64,000 nt of DNA from Pleodorina starrii (Eukaryota > Chlorophyta > Chlorophyceae > Chlamydomonadales > Volvocaceae). The notes beneath the pieces were generated by a model. That model was not told the origin of the DNA and searched no databases. It was given only the letters and a program-made list of their open reading frames with translations. The position numbers were made by a program, and so were the translations under genes. This document shows, piece by piece, positions 1 through 12,300 of this stretch (positions are counted from its first letter, which is position 1; the number at the start of each line of letters is the position of its first letter). The DNA lies in NCBI GenBank assembly GCA_030267565.1, contig BRXU01000043.1, forward strand, positions 62,001 through 126,000, read 5' to 3'.

Positions 1-1384
1 GTGGGGCGCGGGGACGGGGCCGGATTTGCCTGCCAGCGTCGCGTGTTTGCGTTCCTTGCAGCTTGCCGTACCATTTCCGTACATTTGCCGTGCACGCGGT
101 CGGCTGCGCTGCAGTTCTCGGGGACGCGGAGGGAGGAGGGGGCAGTGCTGGGGGGGGCAGTGGTAAGGGGGAGGGGGGGGGGGCAGCGCTTCGAATGAGA
201 CTTGGTCGCGGAAACGGAAACCGTGTTGAGTCGCGCACGGGTAGCCAGGGCGGCAGCCAGGGCGGCGGCGGCGAGGGGGGCTCCAAACTGCTGTGGCCAC
301 ATTTTGTTCCCTGCTGCGCACAGCCCCTGTTTGGACGTTGGGCCGATATCGCTGGGTCGGTGCAGTCGCTCCTAATGTTTCTCCTCCTTAGCGAGGGGTC
401 AAGTGGTGGAACACTGGGCCTTGAGGGCAGGACCGTGCCGGATTAATGCGCTGTGCCCCCCCCCGCAGTACCACTCCCCCCCGTGGGGTTGAAGGGACTG
501 TGCTTTGATTCGGAGCGGGTGCCCATCCGTCCATGCAGGAGTCGCTGCACACACGACTGTACATGTACCGTTCATGCGCCGAACGAGAGGCAACCACAAG
601 TGCCGCAACTCGTATCCAGGTTCACCTCTCACTCAGGTCCATCGCACTTGCACGCGGGGCGCGGCGCCGTGGGACGCAGACACACACATACGGACACACA
701 CACGCACACACACACGAGTACCCTCCGAAACCCGCCAGGGAGCTCACACATGTGCCAACATGCCCGCAGCAGCCGTACCACCCGATCCCGCCTCCCGCTG
801 CCGGCGGCGTAGGACGTACACGACGGCCGCACGCAACATGCAACGTCGGGCCCCCCCAGAGTCTACTGAAGGGGGGGCGGGTGAGGGACGCAGTCTCCCA
901 CCCGCATTGATGGCTTACCGTACGCCCCATCGCCAAAAGCAAAAGAAGAGCAGCGACCGAAAGCAACACACCGGCATCAACTGAAGCAACCACCCTCAAC
1001 CACCCCCAACCACCCCAAGCGAGGGTCCGGAGCCCGGAGCAACTATCTCAACCGCAACCCCATCAACCACATCACCGGTATCCACAGGGTCAGAGGAGCC
1101 CTGGCAGTGCCCCCAAGTGCCCCCGTGTGAGCACATCCCGCAGCCCCACGACATCACCCAACACCTCTTTCTGACCGACGAAGTGCGCCCACCCCTTCTC
1201 TACCCCTCACCCCCTCTACCCCGGCCCTCCTCACCCCCTCACCCCTACGAGCAGCACATTCGCCAGACATAAATCAGACGGCGGCAGTACACACTTACAC
1301 ATACTTACACACACATTTCTGCACGACTCCATCGCCCCACCAACAGCACACACACCTATTAGTTACCCCGTGCCGTGAATGCAC
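1..1384. other. Gene-free 3' flank with microsatellites
   Basis: No reading frame here looks like a conserved protein, and the open frames are GC-rich shadows. The stretch holds a (CA)n-type microsatellite near 678-717 and long C- and G-rich runs. It lies downstream of the minus-strand gene ending at 1385 and probably contains its 3' untranslated region. Confidence 0.6.
1295..1309 (-). terminator. Two candidate TGTAA poly(A) signals
   Basis: On the minus strand TGTAA occurs at 1299-1295 and again at 1309-1305, about 76-90 nt past the stop codon at 1385. TGTAA is the usual poly(A) signal of Chlamydomonas and Volvox genes, so the pair supports placing the end of the minus-strand gene at 1385. 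Confidence 0.5.
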
Positions 1385-4300
1385 CTATTCCCTCAATCCC
1401 CCAACCGCACCCGCCCCCGCATTGCCGCCCGGTGCGCCGCCGCGGCTGTGGCCGTGGCCGTGCGGCCAGGAGTGGTCGTCGCTGTCATCGTCGTCGTCAC
1501 CGCGGCTGCCGGGTGGTCCGTATGGGTAGGAGGGTGTGGCGTCCGTCAGGCGCAGGGTGGTGGTGCGGCGGTGGGAGGAGTCGGGGTGGGAGAGGTCGCA
1601 GACGATGGGGGAGCCGCGGATGTGGCGGTTGGGGGCGCAGTACCTGCGGGGGGAGTTGAAGTTGGAGAGAGGGGGAGGAGGGGGGGAGGGAAAGGAGGGG
1701 GAGTTGGAGAGGGGGGGAGGAGGGGGAGGAGGGGGGTGAGGGGAGGGGGCGAGGGGAGGGGCCGGGGCCATGCAGTGGGGCGATTGGGGAAGAGGTGAGA
1801 GGGCTGCAGGCGGAGCACGCGCGGGTGTGTGTGTGTGTGTAATTCAAGGACGGCGCTGTCCCTACACCGCCACAATACGCCGTCAAGATGCAGTTGCCAG
1901 CCAGGCTGAGCGGGGTTGCCACCCGATATTGAATCAAGAGAATCAAACCTTTGAATCCCCGTGCCCACCCAGCCACCCAGCCAGTCAGTCCCCCAGCCAG
2001 CCAGCCAGCCCCCCCGACCGCACCTCATTCCGTTCTGCGGCGACCTCAGCCGGATCAGCACCGAAGCCTTCTTGCCGTCCTCACCGCCGCCACCCGGCCA
2101 GCGACCGTCACCGCTGTCGGGACCGCCGCCATCCGGCCGCACATCGCTGCCGCCATCGCCGCCGCTGGGCCAGTCGCCGCCGCCGCTGGGCCAGTCAAGG
2201 CCGCCGTCAGCGCTGTACGGCACCTTGCCGTCGGCACCGTCGCCGCGGGCATCGGCCAGGGTGTCTTCCCTGGAGTGGTGCTCCTCCGGGTCGCTCTCCT
2301 GGTTTCGGCGCCGCCGGTGGCCCTCCTCCCGCTCCCGCTCCCTCCGCTCCTCCTCGGCCTCCTCCCGTTCCCGCCGCTCCTCCTCCTGCTCCCTCTCCTG
2401 CTCCTCCCGCTCCCCCTCATCCTCCCGGCGGTCGTGATCATGATCGTGATCATGATCGTGGTCGTGATCCTGGTGACGGCCGAGCAGCCCTGAGCGCCAT
2501 TCCTCCTGCTCGTCCTGCTCGTTGTCCTGCTCGTCCTGCTCGTTGTCCTGCTCGTCGTCCTGCTCGTTGTCCTGCTCGTCCTGCTCGTCGCCCTGCTCGT
2601 TCTCCTGCTCCTCCTGCCACCTCTTCTTCCCCTGCCCCCCGTGCTCCCCCTCCTCCTCCTCCTCCTCCTCCTCCGCCTCCCGCCCCCTCCCCACCATCTC
2701 CACCACAAACTCGGTGGTATCGCCGCTGGTCATCTGGTCGCACACCAACACACCGGCAGGCAGGTCCGAGTCCCGGTCGGCGCCCTTGCCGCCAGAAACC
2801 CGACAGAACCTGGCGGGCGTGTCATGTGTCGGAGGGGTCGGGGGCATCGGGGGACGGCAGTGGGAGAGTGAGCCAGTGAGTGTGAGGGAGGGGAGCCGTC
2901 CCAGGCCGGTGAGCGCCCACCCGGTGTGCATGGTGGGGCGCAGGTTTGCCCGGGGGGCAGGGTCCCGCGAGCAGGGGGCAAGTACATTTGTATGTACGAT
3001 ATGAGCGGTGCCTTCGTTCTGGCTGAGCAACACGGGTAGAAGAGCTGCGTTTGGGGGGGAAGGGGGGGCGTTGGGGGTGGGTGTACCCGACTGGGGACTG
3101 GGGACTGAGGGGGGGGTAGTTGAGGTCCGTTAAGGCAGCGGCGGAAGGCAGGAGGAGCGGCCACCTCGCGCACCTGATTGGTTCGAGGTTCACGAGTTCG
3201 AGAGACCGCCCACCCGGCCGCAGGCCCCCTCGCACGCAACACATTCTGCTCGCCCCAGCGATACATATCTTTTCACTACTGCTGGTACTACTGCTGGAGC
3301 ATAATAGAACGATGACGTTCGATTTGCTTCTCTTCTCAAGGTGGGTGGGGGGCCGGCAAGTCTCCTTTTGACACCGCCTGCGCGGCAGTGTGCCTGGCAC
3401 AGAGGGCCTGGTTGGCTTAACTGCTGTCTCCCTCCCTCCCTCCCTTCCTCCCCCCCCCTCCCTCCCTCTCCCCCCCCCAATGCCTCACTTGCGGCTGTTC
3501 TGGTTCTTCAGGAACACTCGACCGCCGCTGTACACGTCAGCGGAGGAGAAGTCGGTGCCCATCAGCACGAAACCGTCCTGAGGGGGGGGTCCCGGAGGGG
3601 GGGGTCCCCAGGGGGGAGGGGAGCGGGGGGGAAGGGGGAAGAATGGGCGGGGCAGGAAGCACCGCTTCGGACGTCCGCGGCTCCTTACATCACCAGGGCA
3701 CGCAACAGGGCGCGGAAGCGGCGGGGAAGGAGACGTGGGCAGTGGCGGAGAGGGTAGAGAGTTGAGAGGAGAGAGGAGGAGGGCGCCCGTGCCCGTACGG
3801 CGACACAGCTGGAAACAAACCCCCTCATCCCCGGACCTCTCAAACCTCACCCTCACCCGCCATACCCGCACCCACGGCACCCCCAATGTACGACACCCCC
3901 TCCCACCTACCAGATCCCACTGGGAGCCGCGCAGCGCAGCGTCGCCGACGGGCTGTACGACAGCGCCCGTCGTACTGAGAGCCTTGCGGCCCAGCACCGC
4001 CGCCGCGCTTCCTGCGGCGCCGCTACCGTCGCCGTCGCCGTCAGTCGCACGCGGGTACGACGGGTACGGCTGCGGTGGCCCGTCGGGGATGCTGGCGTTA
4101 CACCACACGACGGCCGCCGCCCGGTCATCGTCGCCGCCGGGCCCGTACGGATAGTCCACGCCCTTGCTGCCGCCGCCGCCGTCGTTGCCGCCGCCGCCGC
4201 CGCGGCGGGGTTCAATGCTTGCGCGGAAGAGCTTCCGCACCCACCAGCCGCCGTCGCCGTCGCCGTCGCCGCTGCCTGGCCCGTACGAATGGTCGCCTCC

Positions 4301-5078
4301 GGGGCCGTACGGGCCGTACGGCGCTGGGTCGCTGGCGGTGTCGCAGGCGCGTTCCAGCCAGGGTGATGTGAGCAGTACGATGGCGCCGGTGCGGAAGGGC
4401 AGTTTGTCGCCTGACGGAGGGAAAGGAGAGGGACAGAGAGTACGAATGAATCGTACAGAGAGGTGGAGTACGACAGTCCAAGCAGGCGAGCTGGGGTAAG
4501 GGAAAGGGGAAGGAGAGGAGGGGCAGCGGCGGATCAGGCTTGGGATGTGGGGAGCCAGAAGGTACGGCACGGTACGGCACGAGCAGGCGGGGGGGGGGGG
4601 TGCAGAGAGGAGGTTATTGTTGTCGGTGGGATTAGGCGCGGCGAGATCGCAGCGGCGCCGCACTGAAGACTGGATAAACTGTATCTATAACTGAAAACGG
4701 AAACAACGAATGATACTGAAAACGAGCACAAACCAAAACGCGCGACCCAGGCCCCAACGCGGAACGCCGTCAGTGCCCTAAAACTCTTAAAACCACTAAA
4801 ACCTTCAAACACAACCCGCCTTCTCCGATTCCCACCTTTCTTGTCCTTCTTGCCTCCGCGTGAGTCATCCGAATCGCCGCCTCGCTTGCCGCCGCCGCCG
4901 CCAGGGCCGTACGGAAAGTCGTCGCCGCCGGGGCCGTACGGGAAATCGTTCTTGTCGCCCCCGCTTGCGGCCGCGGCTGAGGAGTACCGGGACACGGCCA
5001 TCTGGTGGGTCGAGATGACCCCCCTCGGGTGGGTGGAGAGGGCGGCGGCCGAGGGGCAGCTGATCAGGCACCAGCAGC
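1385..5078 (-). CDS. Acidic YGPGG-repeat protein with two Cys-containing modules (5' end missing)
   Basis: Unrecognised protein. Five exons fit on the minus strand: 5078-4836, 4410-3911, 3577-3489, 2809-2024 and 1643-1385. Every junction agrees in phase and together they give about 624 residues ending at a TAG. The first visible exon follows an acceptor and needs one base from an earlier exon that I could not place, so the start is missing. Tyr-Gly-Pro-Gly-Gly motifs followed by Asp runs recur (for example PYGPGGDD). Two related modules are visible: GRVFLKNQNSRKFCRV followed by GVLVCDQ, and SVLIRLRSPQNGMRYCAP followed by SPIVCDL. Between them lies an acidic, low-complexity spacer of about 215 residues rich in Glu, Asp, Gln, Arg and His. 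The modules faintly recall beta-trefoil repeats, which is a guess. It is divergent from the neighbouring PRP6 gene. Localisation and function are unknown. Confidence 0.65.
2434..2625 (-). repeat. Coding minisatellites in the acidic spacer
   Basis: The plus strand shows alternating tgatca-type hexamers at about 2434-2475, encoding a His-Asp run, then a nine-base-like array of ctgctcgt(c/t)c units at about 2505-2625, encoding Asp-Glu-Gln/Asn repeats on the minus strand. Both are in frame with the surrounding exon and are likely length-variable. Confidence 0.75.
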
Positions 5079-6386
5079 CTGCAGGGAGCAAAGAGAACGA
5101 GGATGCGAAGGGTCCTGACACATGTGTGTGGGGGTGTTATGGCGGTGGGTGGGAAGGAAGGGGCGGCGGGGAACGCGACGGGGGGTGGAATGGACGACAG
5201 TACACCACGCCGCCCGCGCGCATGATGACGGAAAGCCAGAGCAGAGCTGTGGGGTATGGCTGTGGTTCGTCCTGTCCAGAACAGAGACCCGGAACAGAGA
5301 CTCATCAGTAAATTTGAATTCAAACTTATTGAGTTTCGTCGAAAATTTTGAGGAGATTGGTTGCAGGACGCGCGACCACGCTGCGACGCGGCCTCCCGTA
5401 AAAGCAGGCAACGGCAACCGACATATGAAATTTCCGGAACGTCGCAAAATGGTTGGACGTGTGTTTGAATGAACGCATACCCATTAGAAGCCGTTTTGCA
5501 AGCAAGTGCCGCTGGTTATTCAGTCTGTGGGCCAAAGCAGGTCTGACGCTTGGCCTCCAAGGGTTGGCTGTCACGTGGGCAAAACACGCCCCAGGCGTGC
5601 GGCCCCCGAACCGCGGCAAAAGCCTCACAGCCCCCGGATGCGTTCATGCAGCGCCCCTTTAAGATATCATACACAATGGGGAAATACCTAGCACAGCCAG
5701 CGCCAGCGTGAGCGCAACCATAGGCGTTCGCATCGGCCCAGCCTCGCCACACGCGCTGCTGCGGCCCATGCTGTGAACCCACACAATATCGGACCTAACC
5801 CAAGCTGTGTCAACAGGTGCTTGCGTGTCAAGATATCTAGCAAAGCGTTGCAATACCAATGTCGAGGATGTCCAAGGAGAGGCGCTTTGCCGAGGGGCAC
5901 CGCTGCGTCTTCAACACCCGCACAGATTTGTTGCCACTGCGTTGGCACGGTGAAGTCCACATTCAGGTGGATATTCCGACGAATGTCGTTGCAAGCTCGC
6001 TGCTCCGAAACCCGTACAGCCCCGGTTCCGGACGTGAGGACCAAAACAGTAGCAAGCAATAAATGTTTCCTTGGCAAATGTGTCCACTGCCGTCGACCAC
6101 TGTGCTTGGCGACCGGTTGGGCCTTCGCGCGCAGTCAGACAAATTCCGAATCTGAGTTTGCCTTTTCCTGTGGCTTTTTTGCTCCGACACGCGTATCACA
6201 AGCGATCGTAGAGCCAAGCAGTCTCCTTTAGGCAGCGGCTGGGCCCTGGGCCCCTTGGAGGGCTCGTTCCTACTTTAGAAAGACTCGCTGCTGCTGTGCC
6301 CAGCGCGAGCCCTTGCTTGCGCAGGCACAGCATATCTTATTTTTGTTTCTGATCCCTGACGGGAGCTTTCGGCTAGGGCAGCAAAA
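5079..6386. other. Intergenic region between divergent genes
   Basis: This stretch lies between the last placed exon of the minus-strand acidic gene and the ATG of PRP6. It should contain the missing first exon of the former and both promoters. I saw no conserved protein and no convincing TATA box. Base composition is less GC-extreme from about 5300 on than in the flanking introns. Confidence 0.5.
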
Positions 6387-9300
6387 ATGACGCGTGAGGA
6401 CACCCTGCCGACTCGGCCGATGCCAAAGGCCCCCACCACCAAGGTGGACTTCAACAGCCTCAAAGCACCATCCGGCTATGTCCCGGGTCTGGGCCGTGGC
6501 GCGGCGGGCTTCACAACCCGTTCGGATATCGGTCCCGCTCGAGCAGGCGGCTTGGACGCGTTGAAAGGAGGGGTAAGACGTAAGAGGTTGCTTACATCGG
6601 GGATCTGCATGCTGCTCGGCTAGCCACCTGATCTCGGGAAGCGGGGACTCGCAACGTTGGACGCACCTTGCAAGAGGCGGGGGGTGGGGGGCGGATGGGA
6701 GGCACGGAGTGCCGCAGCTGTTTGGCAGCTTGGGCGCACTTCAAACTACCGCATCAGCGTTTCCGCAGGGGAAGCGTGACGCAGCAGCGGACGCCCGGAA
6801 TGCACCGGAACGAATGTGGCGAACCTCGTGTGGTGGTCCGGGTGAAGGGCGTCGGGCCTTATGCCTTTTCCGGTGGCTGCTGTCTGGGATACACAGTTAC
6901 ACACCACATGGCGGTCCCCGTAAACCCAAGCGCGGCGGTGAAGAGGGCATCGGTGGCCGTCGTGGGACCGAGAACGGCGAGCCTCCTGGCGCCGGGTTGG
7001 GGCGGGGCGCGCCCATCCTCCCGTTCCAGTTCGCTCGGCTTGCCCTTTTTCTGTTTTCACCTGTCTGTTCCTCTCTTACATCCTACCCCCCTCCTCACCC
7101 TCCCCACCCACTCCCTCTTGTGTCCCTTCTTCCCCATCACGACAATGATGTCTCACTTTCCGTTTCCGCCCTCCCCCATCCCTCCGCTGCGGTACCTTCC
7201 TCACCACCTCGTGCCTCCCCCCCAGGCCCCCGGCTCCAAGGCGGGTGGCGGTGACGAGGAGTCGGCTCTGGACGACACCAAGTTCGATGAGTTCATGGGC
7301 AACGACGCGGGTGTGTTTGCCGCCACCGGGGAGTACGACGAGGACGACAAGGAGGCGGATGCGGTGTGGGAGACCGTGGACAACTTCATGGACGAGCGAA
7401 GGAGGGTGGGTGAGGAGGTTTCGGAGGGGGAGGGGAAGTAAAAAAGAGGATACTGGAGCGAAGGGACGGAGACGGCAGGGGGGAGGGTTGGCGGGTAGGT
7501 TATGACAGTCCAAAGAGGCACTCCGACTGACTGAGCAGGATTTGGGAAGGGGGGCCTGGGGGGGGCGGTGTATTGCTATCGTTGGTTCATCACATACACG
7601 AAAGGGAAGGGCGTCACATGCACAAAAGGGAAGGGGGTTTGGGGCTGGCAGGGGTAGGGAGAGCGAGGAAGAGCCGGGTGGGAGGGTTATATGGTGGTTT
7701 TGGCGTGTGTGTGGGGGGGGGAGGGGTAAATTGCACCGAATGGCGGATGCAGCTCGGGGCGAGAGCAAAGCGGTGAGTGCTATTGAAAGGCAGGACGCGG
7801 CGCGAAAGGAAGGTAGGTTGGGGGTCGGAAGGTGGGGTCGCAATATTGGCTGCGGAGAGGGGTTGGGGAAAGTGAGATGGGATGGAGTGTGGGGAAAGTG
7901 GAGGCACGGGAAGATGGGGGCGTTGCGCCTGCCCGTGCGGTGGGTGGGTTGGGGGGAGGGGGGTCGGTGGTATGACCGGAGCGCGTGGAATGTTCAAGAG
8001 GAGAGAGAGTGTGTGTGTGGCTGGAGGGGAGGGTGGCAGCGGGGGATGTGGCCCGCAGCTTGTGCGACACCTTGTCGGCCGGCTGGCTACACGGCCAACG
8101 GGGTGCGCGCGGGCCGTGACCCTATCGGAGCCTCGCGCCCCTCCGTGATCCTCTCTTCTCTCTCACCAGCAGCGCTGTGTTTCTGTGTCTGTGCATATAA
8201 ACGTCTGGTGTTCGCCAGGGGTGCATGCATACATGGCAGCATGGGGCGGTGGGCTTCGGGTCTTGCCATCTTGGTTGGGTTGGGGTGTCGGTGGACCTCC
8301 CTCGGGTGGTATCGCACCAGTAACACCCGTGCGGTGCGGTGCGGTGCGCTCCCGCCCAGCTACCTTACCGTAATAGTTGTAGTAGTAGTGGTAGTGCCGC
8401 TGCCCGATGACGATATTTTTGGTAAGCCGAGACGAGACAGCCGCTGTCCAGGCGCGGAGGGGAGGGAGGGGGGCCCGGCGTGGCGGCGCGGCATGGCTGG
8501 TGCGGCGGCGGCGGCGGCCCCCCGGGCGGTGCCCCCCGAGACCCGCTAGCAGCTGGGGCAGTGCAGGACACTGCCCATGGCGCGGCGGCGGGTGGGGCGG
8601 TATCGCCGGGGAGAGGCTTGCGCTGCACTGCGCCGCCGGCGACGGCTATCTGCTGTCTGCTGCCGCTGCCGCGTCGTCGTCCCACTCCCCCCCCTTTGCG
8701 CCCGGCTGCGGTGGGGTCGAGCCCCGGGGGACCCCGCAGGGGGGCCTTCGGGAGCCGGTCGTCGAGTACATGCAGAGGATTAAGGCGAATCTGAGGGCAG
8801 CGGCGGCGGCGAATGGGCGGGAGAATGGGGGGGAGAAGGAGCGGGCAGTAGCGTCGCGGCGTGGCATTGCGGTTTGTTTTGCTGTTACGGTGCGGTGCAT
8901 TGCGGTGCGGTGCAAGCACCCACCCGCCCACCCGTGCGGATGCGGCCCGGGCCCCCGGGCAATTTGGCGCACACGGGCGCGGGGAGGAGGGTACGGGTTG
9001 GGAAGGCCGTTGGTTGGGAACTGCACACCACCTTCACCCAACTAAGCTGAAGTTGAGGGCGCTCTCGCGCCCTTTTGCTGAACCCCCTGGACTGTTTTGC
9101 TGGACGCTTGACACCCCTTTGAAGTATGTACCGTATCCAACCAGAAACCAACCAGATCGAGGACAGCTCCTTACTCAGGCGGCATGCGATGGTCCAGCCG
9201 CGCTTCGGGCTACAACGTCTGCAGGATTCCCGGTTTCGTTCAAACCCCATCCACAAACACATCCCCCTCCCCCTCCGCCCCCCCCGGATCGCAGGAGGCT

Positions 9301-12300
9301 CGTGAGAAGCGGTTGAAGGAGGAGCTGGAGCGGTACCGGGCGGAGAACCCCAAGATTACGGAGCAGTTCGCGGACCTGAAGAGGAAGCTGTCGGACGTGT
9401 CGTATGAAGAGTGGGAGGTGAGGCCGCGGGCGGGTGGGAGGGAAGGTGGGGGGTTGTCGGCAGGGGCAGGGGCAGGGCGGAACCCGCCGCGCGCTCTTCC
9501 TGCGCTTGCACCCCGGGCCTCTAAACAGCACCACCCCTTAACAGAGGACCTCTCGCCCCTTCCTTTGGGTTTCATTCTTCCAATCGCGTCCCTCTCCTCC
9601 CCTTCTCGTGAGAATGGACCCACCCACCCCACCCTCTTCCGAGGCCGAACCGTGAGAAGCAGCCAACCGACGCCTCCCCTCCCTTGTCGCCTCCGTATGC
9701 TAGCCGATCAGCCTGACAGCTCATTCGGTGTACCGGTTCTTTCCCGCCCTCCCCCATCCCGCCCTCCCTCTCTCACCGCACCCGCCACCCCCCCCCCAGG
9801 CCATCCCCGACATCGGCGACTACACCATCAAGAAGCAGCGCCGCATGGAGAGGTTCGCCCCCGTACCCGACTCGCTGCTCGCCCGCGCAGCCGCGGAGGC
9901 GGCGGCAGGCGGCGCGGCGGGTGCTGCCAAGTCCCTCGACCCCAACAGCGGCCTGGCCAGTGTGGGAGGACTCAGCGGACTGGCCACCCCCATGGGGGGA
10001 GCCACCTCGACTGTGTCAGACCTGACGGCCATCGGTGCGTAGGGAGGGAGATGGGGCGGGTAAGGGAAGGGGGGTGTGTGACGGGGGGTCGGCAGGGGGG
10101 CGAGGGAGGGTGAATGTGAATAATAAGACACCGCAGCGAATAAAGAAGACACCGCAGACCCCTCGCACTCCCCTCCATTACAACTTCCTTGCTCTTAAAC
10201 TCCATCCCTTGCTACCTTTTCCCTCGCTACCATTTCGCTAAACCCCCCCTCCCCCCTCCCCCCCCAGGCACGGGTCGCGGCACCGTGTTGGGTCTGAAGC
10301 TGGACCGCATGGCGGACTCTGTGAGCGGTCAGACGGTTGTTGACCCCAAGGGCTACCTCACCGACCTCAAGTCCATCAAGATCTCGACGGATGCGGAGAT
10401 CAGCGACATCAAGAAGGCCAGGCACCTGCTCAAGTCCGTCATCCAGACCAACCCCAGACACGCGCCGGGCTGGATCGCGGCGGCGCGGTGGGTTTTAGGG
10501 TTGCGTGTGTGTGTCTGTGTTTGTGGGGGGGAGTGACGGGGCGGGGGGAGGGAGGAGGTGTGGGGCAGGAGGGAGGTAGGGGAGAGGGGGGTTGAGGAGG
10601 ATGCGGCGAAGAGCTGGGAGGGCAAGGGGGAGGAGGGGTGGAGCGGGAGAGGGGAGATGAAAGTCGGCGGGGCAGGAGCTTGCGGCTCTTCCCCTCGAAC
10701 GCCCACACAGGCGCAGACACACTCCTCTCCCACCCCACCCCACCCTCAGCCTGTTAGCTTGCCCGCTCAGACTGTCTGACACCCCCACCCTACACCCCCT
10801 GCTGCCTGCCCCGTTGCGACCGACCAGTTTGGAGGAGGTGGCTGGCAAGCTGGCGGACGCTCGCAAGCTGATCATGCAGGGCTGCGAGCTGTGCCCCAAC
10901 AGCGAGGACATTTGGCTGGAGGCGGCAAGGCTGCAGGTGGGGGGGGCGGGGTGGCGGGGGGGGTCTACGGTGCCCGTGAACGGTAACTACGCGCGTAGTG
11001 AAATGAGACGAAGTCTTTTATGTGTGTGAGGGGTGGAGCGAGGGAGCAGGGAAATAGCGAAGCGGGAGCAGGGGGGGCGCGATCAGCGGTGTTCGCAATT
11101 TGGGATGTGATGTGGTGGGAGCGGGTAATGAAGGGGGCGGGAGAGGGCGTTTGCTCGGCGAGGAGGGCGGGCGGAGGGGAGGGGAGGGGGTAATCAAAAC
11201 GGCCCGGAGGGGAGGGGGACTCCCCTCCGGCCGCTGCCTCGGTGGTGGTGTCCTGGTGGTGGTGGTTGGATGGATGGAGGGGTGAGGGGTAGTCACGGAT
11301 GTAGGGCCGGGTGGGCGGGTGGGGGTGGGGGACTGCGGATGCGGTCGCCGCCCTCAGTCGCAGCGCCTGCAGCGCAAGAGGCACGTCCCCTTGCGCATGC
11401 GGCATGAGGCGGGCGGGTGAGACGAGGTGCCGAGCGGCTTGGCGCACGTCGGTTCGTTCTTTCCTCCCTTGTGGGGTGGCCGGGATTAGGGTGGGTGGGT
11501 GGATGGTTGAGTGTGAATCTGCGTATTGCCGCCTATGTTTGGGTGTGTTGTTTGTTCCCGTGGGGCCATCGCACAGCAAGAGCAAAGGGGGGGTATTCGC
11601 TGGGAGAGTGGAGCATTTGGCAAGACTCCGGCAGATGCCCAGCCCACCCAGTGTTTGGGTGTGTATGTGTGTGTATGTAGCACTGTTAAGGCAGGGTGGC
11701 GGCGACACCATCTTCTCATCCCCACACCGTCTCCTGCTCCGCAGCTCAGCCCCTATGGTGTTCGAACCCACCCCGCGCCGCGCCGCACTGGCTCTGCTGC
11801 TCCCCCTTCCCCTACTCCCGCCCCACCCTTTTCCCCTGGATAATCCCTCCCCTGCTTCCACCCCTCCTCCCCCCTCCCCCCCTCCTTCCAGACCCCCGAC
11901 AACGCCAAGGCGCTGCTGGCCCGCGGTGTGGCCCAACTGCCCGAGAGCACCAAACTGTGGATGGCGGCCGCAAAGTTGGAGACGGACGATACGGCCAAGG
12001 CGCGAGTGCTGCGGAAGGTGGGGGGGTGGGGCGGTGGGGGGGGCGCGGGAGATGGGGCGGGGCGGGAGGTGAGTTTGCGTCCGATTGAATGGTGGTTTGG
12101 GTGCGGTGGGGTCAGCAACTGGGCGGACGTCCTAGATGTGATGACGGCGGCAGCGGCGGCGGTGGGAGTCGGGCGGATGCGGGGCCCGGGTGGGGTGGGG
12201 TCGAGTGGGGCGCGGGGAAGGGGGTGGGGGATGAGTGTGCTTCCCGAAACACCCGAGACACCGCTGTGGCCCTAGCCCGCATCCAACACAGCCTTGCTTC

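Noticed and set aside
672..717. Short regular repeats as a CRISPR array
   Set aside because: These are simple CA-type microsatellite units without spacers, in a eukaryotic genome.
1770..2879. 369-codon plus-strand open frame, Arg/Pro-rich
   Set aside because: It is antisense to the phase-consistent acidic exon 2024-2809. Its composition is what GC-rich antisense reading gives.
1546..3033. 495-codon single minus-strand frame taken as one exon
   Set aside because: Only 2809-2024 in this frame fits exon neighbours and phases; the ends read through introns.
3170..3215. tRNA-like B box (ggttcgagg, gagttcgagag)
   Set aside because: No matching A box or foldable cloverleaf around it.
7542..8549. 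335-codon open frame in the long PRP6 intron
   Set aside because: The flanking PRP6 exons join perfectly across this stretch (MDERRR then EAREKR), and the frame is Gly/Arg/Trp-rich low complexity.
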